Below, in pieces: positions 12,973 through 41,178 of a stretch of 64,000 bases of DNA (its first letter is position 1; each line of letters begins with the position of its first letter). The position numbers were made by a program, and so were the translations under genes. The notes under the pieces are model-generated. The model was not told where the DNA came from. It was given only the letters and a program-made list of their open reading frames with translations, and did not search any database. Origin of the DNA: Amia ocellicauda (taxonomy: Eukaryota > Chordata > Actinopteri > Amiiformes > Amiidae); NCBI RefSeq assembly GCF_036373705.1, contig NC_089866.1, positions 6,684,001 through 6,748,000 of the forward strand, read 5' to 3'.

Positions 12973-15900
12973 TCAGATCATTCGATTGCGTTTGTGAGTC
13001 GGGGAGTCTGTGATGACATCGCCACACTGGGCTGAGGTCCGCTTCCTAGTGCCAGCATTGTCTAAGTGGAGTGCCATTTCCTCCGATATGAAAGTGTTCA
13101 AGTCCACGTCGTGAAGTCCATTTCTTCTACGGCTAGGGTTGGAGCCACCGCTCACGTGGGTTGGGGAACCCGGAGTACTTGAACGGACACTTATGCTCGC
13201 CATTGCACCACTAAGACCTGAAAATTCAGAAAGGAAGAATATTTAATTGGTTTGATTACATGGCATGATAGCTGGAACATGTCATAGCTGAACAAATTAT
13301 AGTGAGTAACTGTGTGGCTCAATATACAGCTGTCCATAGATTACATTCAACCCACCAAAGAGACAGGGCATGATGGAGTAATGGACAGTCAAAGACCGGA
13401 TTCTAAGTAAAGTGCTTGACTAACTCTAGAACTATGCTCTACTCTGTAAACATGTCCTAGTAGGATTTCTACAAACCCAAAAAGGATCAAGTTGGGGATT
13501 TTATAAGCCAAACTGCATTAACCTGCAAAGTTTTCAGACATGTGCCCATACTCCCTTTGATAACATTTAGTTTATTTATAATATTTGAAAACTCTCTTAG
13601 TATCAGATGCTCGTCCAGGCTACCCTGCAATGGTTTCTAATGTCTTGCCCTCTCCAGTGAACATCACTCTGGTTTCCTCCCACTATCTACAGAGGCCACA
13701 CACCCAGCCTGAATCCGTGTGGACACTTGTGTTCAGATCAACACAGGAAACAGCCGAGTTCCAGGGGCTCCAAGGTATTTCCACTGCCGACTTTGACAAC
13801 AAAACCCTCCCCCTCTCAAAGAGCATCACTGTCCCTTCCACAGAGATCAATCTCAGTAGTTACCCTAGTAAGCCCTAATCAACAGGTGTATTACATGGTT
13901 ACCACTGTGGTGGGTGTTACGCTTTATACACAGACAAAGCAGGTTTTAATGCAGCAACTTGTGCTGCAGGTTTAATTTCCTGCCTTTTAATGCTCATATA
14001 ATTAACAAATGTGATGTGTATCAAGAGCCTGTGAAGACTTCATTTTAGACACAGGCATTTAACACAAGTCTGCCTTAATAATGCCTAAACAATTTTTAAG
14101 CAAGACTACACTTCTCATATGCAAAACTTTCTTCCAGATATCTCTGAAGTGTAACAAATGTTATCACAGTCACTAGCTATTTTTATGAACACTGATTCAT
14201 AACTATAGATACAACTGCTATAAATGACTTCTTTCAAAAGAGGTTGTAGTAGTTTCAGTATGTACCAAATGTATCATTATGGTTAGAGCTTTTAACTTCC
14301 TTCGACAGATCTGACTGGCAATAAACTGCAATGGCAATTCAATTACAGAGAAAACTGAACTAGTATTTGAACAAGATGATGCAATTCACTTCAGTCTTTA
14401 ATTATATTTTAAATTGAGCAACACGAAGTTTTCTAATTGGATTACTTATAGTGTATCATAATTAAATCCTGAACTGAATTTAAGAGTTTCCAAATCATGC
14501 ATGCAAAATGTACAGCACAAAACTACCAGTTATGCTGCATGTACGATCCCTTGCTTAATACATCCTGTGCATAACAGAAGGTTTCTATTAAGTGTTATAA
14601 AAACCTGTCAATTTACCAAATTAAACAATGCAGTTTGGCTGGAAAATGCAGAGAACTGTTGATCCACACAAAAAAACTGCTTAATTCTTTATTTTAATTA
14701 GGTTACTAAGTAAGTGAGATGAAAAAAAGACAAAAGCAGTATTGGGAGAGACTACCACAGGGGGAAGGAAACAAAGTCAGATAAATTGCTCAGATTTTGA
14801 GAATTTATGGAGAAGTGCTCGTCTAACTAAAAAACAAAGATCTTCTCTAGCCAATTTACTATTACCATGTCTCTACATTTTATAGATCATAACTAAAACT
14901 GATCTTTAAATTTTATACATTTACATCATTCAAACACACACACACATTTTACCCATGGCTGTTAAATCTGTTGTGTCTGAGGGCGATGGCTTTCCAGCTC
15001 TACATCTGAAAAGCAGTTTGTGATCAACAGCCATGGCTGGAGAAGTGAAACGTGCATTTACCGATTCCACCGTGAAGAAATTCTTCGCCTTTCCATGCAA
15101 TTAATGTTTAAAAACATTTTTTAAACAGATCCTCAAAGCCTTGTATTGAAAAGTAGAACTCAAAGCTTGGGTACGACCTTTTTCACCCATTCACTTATTT
15201 ACTTGCAGGAATTGAAAAGGGTTGAAATTTACCATGCAAAGCTATGGCTTCTCGGAAGGGCTGTAAATCAGTCTCTACGGATGAGCTAGTTTCTGTTGAG
15301 GGTGCCCGATTCGGCGACACTACAGTCAGTCTTGGTGGAGCTCTAGAAGTCCTTGGTGGTGGTGCTTTCCCACACAGGAAACTGATCAAGTCCTCTCTGC
15401 GAATTGTTCTCCTTCGCTTTTTAACCCATGCCAACACATCCTTGTTGCGGCGCTGATAGCCAATCTGAATTCCTAGGTCATAACTTCTTTGATGTGCTTC
15501 CATGCTTTCTGCAAAGTGAAGAACAAAAAAACAAAACAAAAAATGATTGTGTTGTTTTGGTCAAATGTATCAGATAAATCTTTATATTGAAACTTTGAAG
15601 CTAAATGTTGAAAGTTATGAAAGACAATTCCTTCCCTTTTGTGTAAAATCAATGTATACCTATACTTAAGCTTAACATAAAATATAATTTCATCAGGTCC
15701 TAACATTTTACATTAGCAGAGTTCAAATCAGGAGGTGCTTCAAATACCCCACAGCTTAAAGAAATCCAAAATGGCTCTCTAATCGTGTGTCCAGCTGGAG
15801 AAACTGCTGGTGCAGCTCCCCTATTGAGGAGCAATGCATGAGTCATGCAAACCTTTGAAGGAGGATCCATGACGGCTCCATTTTACCAACTCAAGCAATA

Positions 15901-17609
15901 CAAAAACGAGCGGATTTTCGTGCAGCCCACATAACTTCACACACTACAGGGAGTGTGCAACTTTTACACGCAATAGAGACGGTTTTATTAAACAGCCTAA
16001 CGTGGCGGCCACAAACGCCCTTTCCATCAATTCCCATCATTAAGATTTAAATCTGACGTATTTATATATTCATTAAAAAAGCATTCCCGTCTTCTCCCAT
16101 TTGTCCAGCTATGCAGTTTAAAAGCACAATCTGGAGAGGTTTTACTCCTTCAAAAGCATCCGTCAACCTACACTTCATATTAGCGTCTGAGCAAATAAAC
16201 ACTGCAGAGCTGTGGAGCATATCCCCCCAGACGCCAACAATGGAAAGCGGCTTTGACTCAATGTGGGTTTAAATGCACATGTGTATAAACACACACATGC
16301 ACTGTCAGACACATGGGCACAAAGCGGACACGTCCGGCTGCTCGGTCCCGGTCCAGACAAAGCGGCTGACAGCAGTCAAACCCTGCCGTCCACACCGTGC
16401 ACACCATCGGAATGTGCTTTTCATTTTCAAACCGATTTCCTTAAATAGTCTACATCCAAAATGAACCTGAAATTGTTTTTTCCTCCAAAAAACAGCACCC
16501 CAGTGGTAACGAGGCGGACATTTACCTTTATACAGGTTGGTGACAGCTGTGGCAGCGTTTTGAAAAGGCACCCAAAGCGAGAGTCCCTGCTGTTGACACA
16601 CTCGGTCTGTGGGGGGAAAGCAGGCAAAGCAGTTAAAATAATGAAGATTTCCAAAGCATTATGAACACTCAGCCATATTTGATTTCGCCATTTTGTGTGA
16701 CCTCTCCCAATGCACTAACTCAATGCGATCTTTTTCACCGAATTGGAGACTGTGATCCAGGACTACAGCAAGCCCGGACCACAGCCTCGGTGGGACTTCA
16801 ATAAACTTAATCTGGCCGTAAAACACTTCTGACAACCGAAATGTTTCCCCCGTCCTTCCCTGCCAACGCCATTTTGTTTTGAACCACTTCTTTCTCCACC
16901 AAAACAAACGTCTACGTTGTTTATTTCGTCGACATGGGACACGTCTTGCTTTTCAAGCTCGGTGTTGTTTTATGAAAGCCCCTTCAATTAAAAAAATACA
17001 AAAAAACTGAAAAAGCACAGAATAGATATTTTAAGATCGCGATCCACTACGCCATTTTGTTTTGCGTCTATAGTTCCAGTCAGCTTTTTTTTTTTTTTTT
17101 TTTTTTTTTAAACCACCAGTCGCCATTTAAGATTTATCCCCAAATCTTTGAAAACAACGGTTTTCCTACACAAAGACCCCGAGGAGACCGTGTAGCCCTG
17201 GTATAACAGGACACTGCCCGAGTTATTTATGCCCAGACAACTCCTCCCAGGACTTCGCCATTTTGTTCCCGTTTCCTTCACACACAAACACCGGGCAGCT
17301 GTTAAACGGACACCAGTCTGTCTCCAGCAAGCAGACACCGAAATAACAAACCCCAATTCAATAAATACACCGGGGGAAAACCGTCCCCCGCCCTCGGCAC
17401 CGCCACCGACTACACAAACTATCTACATTTATTATGGTTTCCTTCGCCATTTTGTGCAGTTGGGCCGCTACCCTGTCGAATATGAATCTATAATCATAAT
17501 TACAATTTTTTAAACAATACGACCATCCATATACATATATCAACAACACTCTTTGTCTCGTTTCGATCTTTGTTGGTTGCCCTCTCACGGGGTGTGGGTC
17601 ATTTATATT

Positions 17610-17647
<38 letters not shown>

Positions 17648-17887
17648 ATTTGAAAATTTATTAACGGTCTTAAATGATAGTGGACTCGGACCTTTGTAGA
17701 GCTGCGCGACGGCCGTGGCCGAGTTCTGGAACAGGTGCCACAGCTTCTGCGGGCCCGGGTCCGGCTCCTCCTCGCCCGGCTCCTCTTGCTCGGCCTCTGC
17801 CAGGCACTGCCGCTCCCATTTCGAGAACCAGTGCTCAGGGCCGTGCTCCTGGATCTCCGACTCCCCCTCCTCTTTCTTATCCTCCAT
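12973..17887 (-). CDS. hapstr1: HUWE1-associated stress-response protein (C16orf72 orthologue)
   Basis: Coding exons on the minus strand: 17887-17692, 16606-16526, 15508-15233 and 13217-12973. All junctions follow GT-AG and every codon phase joins, giving 265 aa (about 275 in human). The N-terminus (EIQEHGPEHWFSKWERQCL), the centre (GLSLWVPFQNAATAVTNLYK, then GIQIGYQRRNKDVLAWVKKR) and the C-terminus (SPTHKRNRMI) are nearly identical to human C16orf72. The exon 1 acidic stretch is shorter than in human. HAPSTR1 is known as an oligomeric partner of the E3 ligase HUWE1 that tunes stress signalling and acts mainly in the nucleus. There is no enzyme motif. The exon 1 donor (GTCCGA) is weak after the GT. 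The gene diverges from USP7 as in mammals. Intron 1 holds a striking motif array, annotated separately. Confidence 0.97.
15835..15849. promoter_or_regulatory. 15-bp palindrome with AP-1 core in HAPSTR1 intron 2
   Basis: TGCATGAGTCATGCA is a perfect palindrome around a central G. It contains the AP-1/TRE core TGAGTCA with MAF-like flanks, and the next bases complete an octamer-like ATGCAAA. It lies 5' of exon 3 in intron 2. Function is inferred from motif only. Confidence 0.4.
16686..17454 (-). promoter_or_regulatory. Array of YY1-type motifs in HAPSTR1 intron 1
   Basis: The exact 10-mer CGCCATTTTG (plus strand) starts at 16686, 16867, 17050, 17256 and 17445. A partial copy, CGCCATTTAAG, starts at 17121. 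Read in the sense of HAPSTR1 each is CAAAATGGCG, which fits the YY1 consensus AANATGGCG. All copies share one orientation. The gaps between successive starts are 181, 183, 206 and 189 bp. Flanking bases differ beyond 1-6 positions, so this is not a simple tandem duplication. One more exact copy lies at 24471-24480 near the USP7 promoter. YY1 often binds just downstream of start sites, so a role in HAPSTR1 transcription is a reasonable inference. Confidence 0.6.
17086..17109. repeat. Poly-T tract
   Basis: An uninterrupted run of about 24 T lies in HAPSTR1 intron 1, between the third YY1-type motif and the partial copy. Confidence 0.9.
17603..17647. repeat. (TA)n microsatellite
   Basis: This TA-rich tract starts about 43 bp inside intron 1 of HAPSTR1 from the exon 1 donor. 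Confidence 0.9.
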
Positions 17888-18420
17888 CGCCGAGCTTTAG
17901 TCGGTCTTTTATCAAAAGACAAATGGTTATTGTTTTGTATTTTTATGTTTCGTTGAGGGGACCTGGGCGGAAGAAAAAAAATCTCCCGTCACGGACTCAT
18001 TAATGTCTGTTGTTTCACGCCGGCACTCATACAGGCCAACTTTCTCCCGAGGACTCCCAAACAAACTGAATCGATTACGCCACGGACCCGAAGCTATAAT
18101 GGAAACACAGTACCCTGCTGGCCCCCTGGTGCCCGCCTCTTTAGCGCCATCCTGCATCGGGATTGGCCACAAGGGCTCCCCTGGCGTGGTTTTTGAATGT
18201 GTATTCGAGGTGTGATTGGACAGGCGAGACATCTGTCCATAAACGTCACCAAAGAACGCCCGTGTAGCTAGGCAGAGCAGTTTGAAGAATCCGCTTTCTG
18301 CGCAAACTCACTAGTGCCGCCGTGCTGGACCACTGACAGCTGCGGTGGTGACGTCATCGTCTGTGACCCTCCGCGGAGAGGAAAACAAACATGTCACGTG
18401 TGGACAGGTGTTAAAAACAC
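17888..18420 (-). promoter_or_regulatory. HAPSTR1 promoter and 5' UTR region
   Basis: CpG-richer DNA lies directly upstream of the HAPSTR1 ATG. In the sense of the gene there are two CCAAT boxes (ATTGG on the plus strand at 18162-18166 and 18215-18219, 53 bp apart). A perfect CRE, TGACGTCA, lies at 18349-18356, and an E-box-like TCACGTG near 18393. No TATA box is seen at a useful distance. The arrangement suits a housekeeping promoter driven by NF-Y and CREB/ATF factors. The start site is not determined. Confidence 0.5.
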
Positions 18421-21400
18421 TTCCTGGGTTCCCGCTTTGCGCCGGTAAGTTTCCCAGTGGTGTGCGTGTCTGCTTTTAAAACCAGTACTGCAGCATTATG
18501 TTTTTATTTTATTTTATTATTTAACAATATTGCTGTGAGCATTTTAAAAATAGCTGGTAGGACGTTGGAGATGTGACGCGTTTACGAAATATTTCACCCT
18601 GTGACATTAGGGTGTTTTTAAATAACTATTATTATTATATTATAATTAATATTATGCATAATAATAATACTATTGTTGTTGCCATTGCTGCTGTTGGTGT
18701 TGTACTCATTGTTCACTCTTTTGGCCAGTCATGCCGATACAGTTATTATCGTTATGGTGCAGAAATTGGTTGGTCTCTTACCGTTAGAGGGAGTGTTGAC
18801 CGTTGCAATGCCTGTGTACTTTCCTGATGATTGGGTTTGTGGTCCGACATCTTGTGTGATAATAACCCCGTTACAGAAACCGCTGTAGCCAATGTTAAGA
18901 TGCACGTACACACAACGATTTCGGGGTTTAATGTAATTAGCCTCAATCAAAATAAAGCTGCGATAGTTTACCATTACATTACTATTTATCTCATGATGTC
19001 TAACTATTTCATCTATTTTGCTGCAAGCAAGATTACGATGTAACTTTTGTATTGCCTACCAATTTCTCAACGCTGTAATGAGCGTAGACTAGTGCTTAAC
19101 CAATCCAGGACAACATCAGACACGTCGAGACAGGAACTAAAAGTTGCCTGAAATAATTACATTTCTAAATGTAAACTTCAAAATCGTGTCCTGTAATTTC
19201 AGGTTGACCAGAATTTATGGATCTTGTTAGTCACCCTTTTTTTTTTCCAGTGATGCCGAAACACGATCTCCTATCCAGTCAATTTTGTCATTCAACCTTA
19301 ATTGCCAATTTCGACAGATTTGCGAACTCGCGGAAGTTATTGATCAATTAAGCAATTAACTCGTTCAATTAAGGGAATTCTGGTAATTGGAAAAAGGGTA
19401 GTTTTCTTTTTACCAAATCTCTAGATAACTTAATTTCACAAATCACCTGCTTAATCACATTGAAATGGTTACAGATGTTACGAAATTTGATAAAGGTTAC
19501 CTATAAAACTTGTTGGATAGGGCCCCTCGAAGATTGGGTTTGGGCAGCACTGCTTTAATCCCTTAATAATGCTAATCAGTATTGGGTTTTTTTAATTAAA
19601 TTGCAGATACTTATATTTAACTTTTATTAATAATGCCCCCCCCCCTCCCATATTTTAATTTCTATTCACATCTGTTTACAATATGTTTCTAACAAAATGT
19701 AACCCATAAAATACAGAATACATAAAAACAATGTACTATTATTAGGCTGTATAGGTTTATGTAATGTAAAACTGATTATAATATATTTATAGTCAATATC
19801 AGAATTAGAGTAAAACATCAATAATTACTGCTATCTGTTTACCCCCATGACTCCAACACTATGACTATACTTATTGTAGTTCCTTTATCCAGTGCAAATG
19901 TAAGCTATTTCATAATCATAACATAGAACAAGTTTATATCCAGGCATTATGCTCTGACATTATCATCTTTCAGGATCTTCTATGCATTCTGTCACAACTA
20001 GCAGTAACTGATCCAATAAGCATCATAATGGATTATAGTATGATCATTTACTATTAAAAGAATAAGGTCATTCAAGGTCAGAAGACACCTATTTTGTAAT
20101 GGGTTGTAAGGGTCTTGGTAAACACAGGGCTTGATTCAAGTCTCTGGTTTTAACCTGGTAAGCCTGCTAAACATACTGGTCAGCAGGCAGTGTGGATCTG
20201 CAATAATTCACTGATGCTCTGAGAAAGTGCAGCACCTAATATACACAAAAGCATGTTCTTGTCAGTGTTACATTGAATTATTAAATGATCTTTTATCCAT
20301 GACTATATGTGTAAAGATATTGAAATGCAATTAATTAAGGAAAAATAAACATACATTTAACAGCATTAAAAAAAATGTAACTGTGATGTACAGGTTTGTA
20401 GTTTGCTATTAGTGGGTGGGTCGATGTTTTGATTTAACCCTACCCATGGTCTTTGCAGATTAAAAGATATTTGTGAAGTGAATAACTGATTATTAATTTC
20501 AAATAGCATCATATTTTATTTTAATGTGTTCCAATGTAATATAAACTGATTGTTGTATGCATTTTACAGATAAAATAGTAGTACATTATTATATACTGAA
20601 AGCTGAACATTGACTTATTTTGTTGTATTATCTGTTTGGACTAGAGTAAAATCAATCTATCCCTGATTTTTTCTGCATTCATTATAATGTTTACTTCTGA
20701 CTTTATAATACCTTTGAATAGTGAATATTACTTTCTACTTTTGAAAAGGCTGAGCTTATTCATATTTAAATCATAATTAGACTGTAAATGCGTGTTTACA
20801 CTTGTACACTTGTATTATAACACACACCCTGTAATCCTCTACAGAAAATAATAGGATACCTGATAAATCAGAACTGTCACTCTTACAATCACTCTCTAAT
20901 GCCTTGGCAGGTTATGACATTATTATTATTTTTTATTTTTTTCTAGCACTGTATGTTAGAAAGGGGCATGTTTATCCAGTGTTTAGTATCGCTGTTAATT
21001 TAGCAGTGGCCGGATTTGTTGGGAGAAAGGATAGTGTCCAGTTCAGCACTAATACTTGCTGAGAGTCTAATGCAAATGGCCTCTCCTGATCACAGCAGCC
21101 CGGTCTTGTGATCTTCCCTCTTGGCTGGTGAGATCACATCTCCTGCATACCCTTGCAATCTCCCAGCCTGCACTTTTGTAGTGCAAGAGTAGCTCGCTTC
21201 ATGCAGGATTATGCTTATACAGGCTGGTGATTTAAAGTAGCAGTGCTGTAATGTAAGATTTTCTTACGACTGAAACTAGTCATGCATGTGTATGCTTGTT
21301 GCTGGATTTTTGTTGTTGTTATTTTGTTTTTTCAGGTATGAATTACTCCCCCAAAAAAATACCTCTATCTCCAAACTCTTTCTAAATCTTAATGTTGATC

Positions 21401-24400
21401 TTTGTTTGGAATTGAAGATAAAACTCAACTCAAACAACAAAGACACTCTTAACCTGCATTGGATTTTAATTTTTGGGGGCGGCAGTCTTACATTCTGATC
21501 CTGTGCCATTATTTTAGGAAAAGGTGAATAAGCTACCTGGCTAGACCTAAACAGCTGTCTTTTATGTGTAATAGAAAAGGTGTCTATCGTCACTCCTTCT
21601 TGTTCTTGAATTATGTGGTTTGAAAAGTAATTACTTTCTATCGATGTGAATCATAAATGTTTATTTTCACATGCCTACAGCTTGAAAGCATACTCTTTTT
21701 TTGCTTTGTATGTACATTTGCCAGCTAATCTGAACAGTTTTGTATGTGTCTGATGCACCAACATTATTTTTTTTTTTGGCTGCTGATAATACCCAGTAAT
21801 TTCCCCTTAATGTTTAACACAAAAGCATTACTAAATACAAAAGGAAATTCCACTGATGCTTTCCTTTAACACTCTTATGTATATATTTAAAAGATCGAAA
21901 TAATGGCAGTGAAAACGGGGCTCTGGTAATTAGCCCACTGGAGTTCATGCTGGCATCAAAGTCAGATAGCTAAGGCCTACATCTGCTCACTTAATCGCTG
22001 GTAATGCGGATGCCAGTTCTGATGAAGGGCTGAAAGAGGTGCCAACCATGTCTGTGAACAATTTTCCTTTTTCTCCTGAAGCACTGTGACACTCGGTATG
22101 TAAATAATACATGGAGAAATTTCATCTGCCAACTGTAGAAAACAACCTGGGAAGAAAACGTCTGTGAAAAGGGCTACAAGCCTACGTCGATAGAGTATTC
22201 TGTATTTAACATTTAAAGAATGAGCTAATGCACTGCAGTAATGTTTGTTTTGATGTTTGTCTTAGGATTTTTTTATTTTCTCTCTGTATGCAACTTATTA
22301 TTTTTTTCTGCATTTTTCCTTTCATAAAGGGAAAAGTCACAAATATCCTGTGAAATTGCTAAAACATAATCCTGCATTATACAATCAAGATCAGTCTAAT
22401 CACCCAGTTCTACAGTTCAACAAACAACTCTTATCCAGGTTTGTTTTCTTGTCCCCCCCATTTTTATGAACAGCAGACTAGCTTTCCTTCCTTTGCCTTT
22501 GTGAAAATGGTGGAGTCTATCCTGAGTTCAGATTTACTTACACTGAGGTAAGGTAGGCAACTGTGTTGATAATTGGTGGAAACCTAGATACCACCTCCTC
22601 TTTCAAGCAAATTTAATGATAAGGATGATAACTCGTGTGGTGTGACCCTAAAAAAGTAGAAATGCATGCACCCTCCATTCCATACACACTTCAATTGAAC
22701 ATTCAATCAATGTAATTAGTAATAAGTGATGACTATGCAATGAAGTGTACATCTTTGCTTTTACAATGATAACATATTATTGTTTTCTCTATGCAAATCA
22801 ATGTTATAGATTTTGATCCATGGAGAAAACTGCTTTTAAACTCATCCCATAGATAACATTTTGTAGTACATTATTTTGCAGCATAATTGACAGAAACCTC
22901 TACGAAGGATTCTTTAGAACAAAACACACGTCCTTTCACTTTTTCTTATGTTTTTATTTTTGTAAGATAAAGTGTCAAATGATTAGGGTAGAGATAATTG
23001 CCCTTATCAATTGTCTTATCAAACATAAAATAAAATGCTCAATTCAAAATACATGTTCTCTAAAGTAGTTCATCCTTAATGGGGTCTATAAGGGTTGAAA
23101 ATAGGAGACGTGTCCTAACGGTGTAAACTATTAAAAGCTATCTTCAAAATCTTAATTGTAGCAAGTTGGCAACATATTTTCCCCACTGGTAAGCTTGCAG
23201 GTAAGAGTGTATACAGTATATCTACAGATAACAAACACAAGCACTCCATGTCTCCCTCTTACTAGTACATACCTGTACAGTACAATTGTTAGTACTTTAC
23301 CGGTAGTTTATATTTAACACTACTGTAGTTTAAATCGCTCTGCCTGAGCTTTACATGTTACTAAATAAACTAATAAAAGCAGATTTTTTTATTAAGCTGT
23401 TAATGAGTATTCACTCATTTTGAATCAGTGAATACCAGTGTGGGCTTTAACCATTTTTAGAAGTTATTTTAGCAGGTACATCTGATCAGATAACAAGAGT
23501 AAGCTACATATCACATCAACTTTTCACTGTGCTGTTCATTCTGCACTAAACAAATCTATTTCTTCAACTAACGTGTTGTAATGCTGTTAATTTGTATTCA
23601 AATTCACAGTTACTAGTTACTGCTGTGCTAAACATTATTTTATTTTATACAGACATTAGACATTAATGCAAGCAAGAAAAGCATAAAACATGGAAGCAGT
23701 ACATGAAAACAGTTGACTAGGAAGGCTAGCACATTATTTACATACACTTGAGGATGGGCGTGCAAAAGATTAATAAAGAAACCGATGAGCCTATCATACA
23801 ACAGTTACAAACCTGATAATTCCCTGAAATGTAGCAGGTGCATGCTCAAGTAATACACCATATGTGTAATACAATAATAATAATAAAAAAATTAAAATCC
23901 AGTTGTACACCATTATTTTAAACTGTTAAATTTGCATGCAACTCAAAACAAGTAAATACATTACACGGTAATCTCTCTCTTTTTTTGTAACACAGTGGGT
24001 GTTTTGTTTGTTTGCATCTTTGCACAGAGATTTTAACTGTAGGCTATGTAATCAGGGGATACCTGAGAAGCCCTTTGGGGACCTTAATTGGCTATCAATT
24101 TACCCAGTTCCCTCATTGTATTTGCAGTAGAAATGTAACAGTAATGACATTTGACGTAATGATGCTTTGCCTAGTTAGCACCTAAGATCAACCGCAGAGA
24201 AACCAGTCATATTGTCAATCAACATGGGGATGCTGAGTAGTTTGTAATTATAATCTTCTGTGTATCTTTTTATAATATCATTATATTAAAACACGTTCAC
24301 ATGAATGCATGCTTCTAAAAATACAGATTTCAATCTATGTCTTTCATTAAAAAAGAGTGAACGGAGGTCAACGAGATTGTGGCTATTGACTGTCTTGACA

Positions 24401-24420
24401 GGCATGGCTCTCCCTGTGTG
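18421..24420. other. Intergenic stretch between HAPSTR1 and USP7
   Basis: No coding exon was recognised. The sequence is AT-rich with short unremarkable open frames. It contains a decayed interspersed repeat (about 19236-19560). The two neighbouring genes diverge from either end, so distal enhancers shared by both are possible but not demonstrated. Confidence 0.6.
19236..19560. repeat. Decayed interspersed repeat, unclassified
   Basis: The stretch contains repeated AATTAAGCAATTAA-like words and ends in GGATAGGGCCCCTC...GATTGGG...CAGCACTG. This wording is frequent at the edge of a short dispersed repeat in fish genomes. Related text appears near 54470-54860 and 57140-57290. No open frame or clear terminal repeat was seen, so the class is unknown. 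Confidence 0.35.
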
Positions 24421-25328
24421 CGAGAGCTCAGACCTCCATGCGGATGTGACATTTCAGAGCAGAGCGCGGCCGCCATTTTGAGTTTGTGCCTCAAACTGAA
24501 CATCACAAACAGAGGGAGAGGGAGAGAGACTCGGACTGGGACCGGGCTCAAGAGAAATTACACAGCGAATAAGCCTTTTAAATGCGAACCTTATTATCAT
24601 TTATTTATATAAATATAGTCCGGAATTTCAGAAAAGCCAAGCCGAAAACAGACTCGGGTATCGACAACGACTCAATATTGATGAATTAGTGCGATTCCAC
24701 ATTAGACCCGGTTTTGAATGGATAGATTTTTTCTTCGCTCTCCCCGAGTCGAGGGACAGTCGGAGGAGCAAACGGACTGGAAATATAGCCGGGAAATCTG
24801 CCTTTAAATCCTTTTAGTTAATGCATGAGCTTTAAAATAAATATAATTTTGCATCAGAGAATAAATTGACTATATCCAGGTCAGCTTTTCTCCGGTGGCA
24901 GGTTGTGGTGTTGAACTGTATTTCTCTCACCTCGCCTCTTCTTGCCCCATTTTTCAGGGGTAAAAGCCGGATTGATTTTCTGTTTGGGCTTCCTAGCGTT
25001 GAAGCCCTACTTATCCCCCCCCCCCATCGTCAGCGACTTGTACCCCCTTCCAGGCGCCGAGATTGGGCGAATAGCGAGCAAATACGTCCGCGTTTCTCTA
25101 CCTGCTCCCCCGCCGACCTCCCCTCCGCAGCCCCCGGCGCCGACAACAGGAAAGGCCGAGGTCGTCGTAGTACAGGCCCAGCCGCCCAGGCTCGACCTGT
25201 CTTCCCCTCCTCCGCCTTCCCCAACCCCCCATCTCCTGTCCCAGACTCGGCTCCCCCCGGAACCAGCATCGGGAAAGGCCGAGGGGAACGAAGACAGCCG
25301 GCACCATCACACCACAGCGGCCGCCGAC
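24421..25328 (+). promoter_or_regulatory. USP7 promoter and 5' UTR region
   Basis: GC and CpG content rise from about 24.42 kb to the USP7 start codon. An exact YY1-type motif CGCCATTTTG lies at 24471-24480, next to CGCGGCCGC. The last 400 bases before the ATG stay open in the USP7 frame but contain no in-frame ATG, so they are read as 5' UTR. The transcription start is not determined. Confidence 0.5.

Positions 25329-41178
<15,850 letters not shown>

Noticed and set aside
13585-13878. Plus-strand open frame of 97 aa in HAPSTR1 intron 3
   Set aside because: No family resemblance, overlapping open frame in another phase, and low-information Ser/Thr/Pro content. Probably chance.
24942-25328. 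In-frame N-terminal extension of USP7, about 129 residues, Pro-rich
   Set aside because: The frame is open, but the first codon is TTG and there is no in-frame ATG before the known family start at 25329. It is better read as GC-rich 5' UTR.
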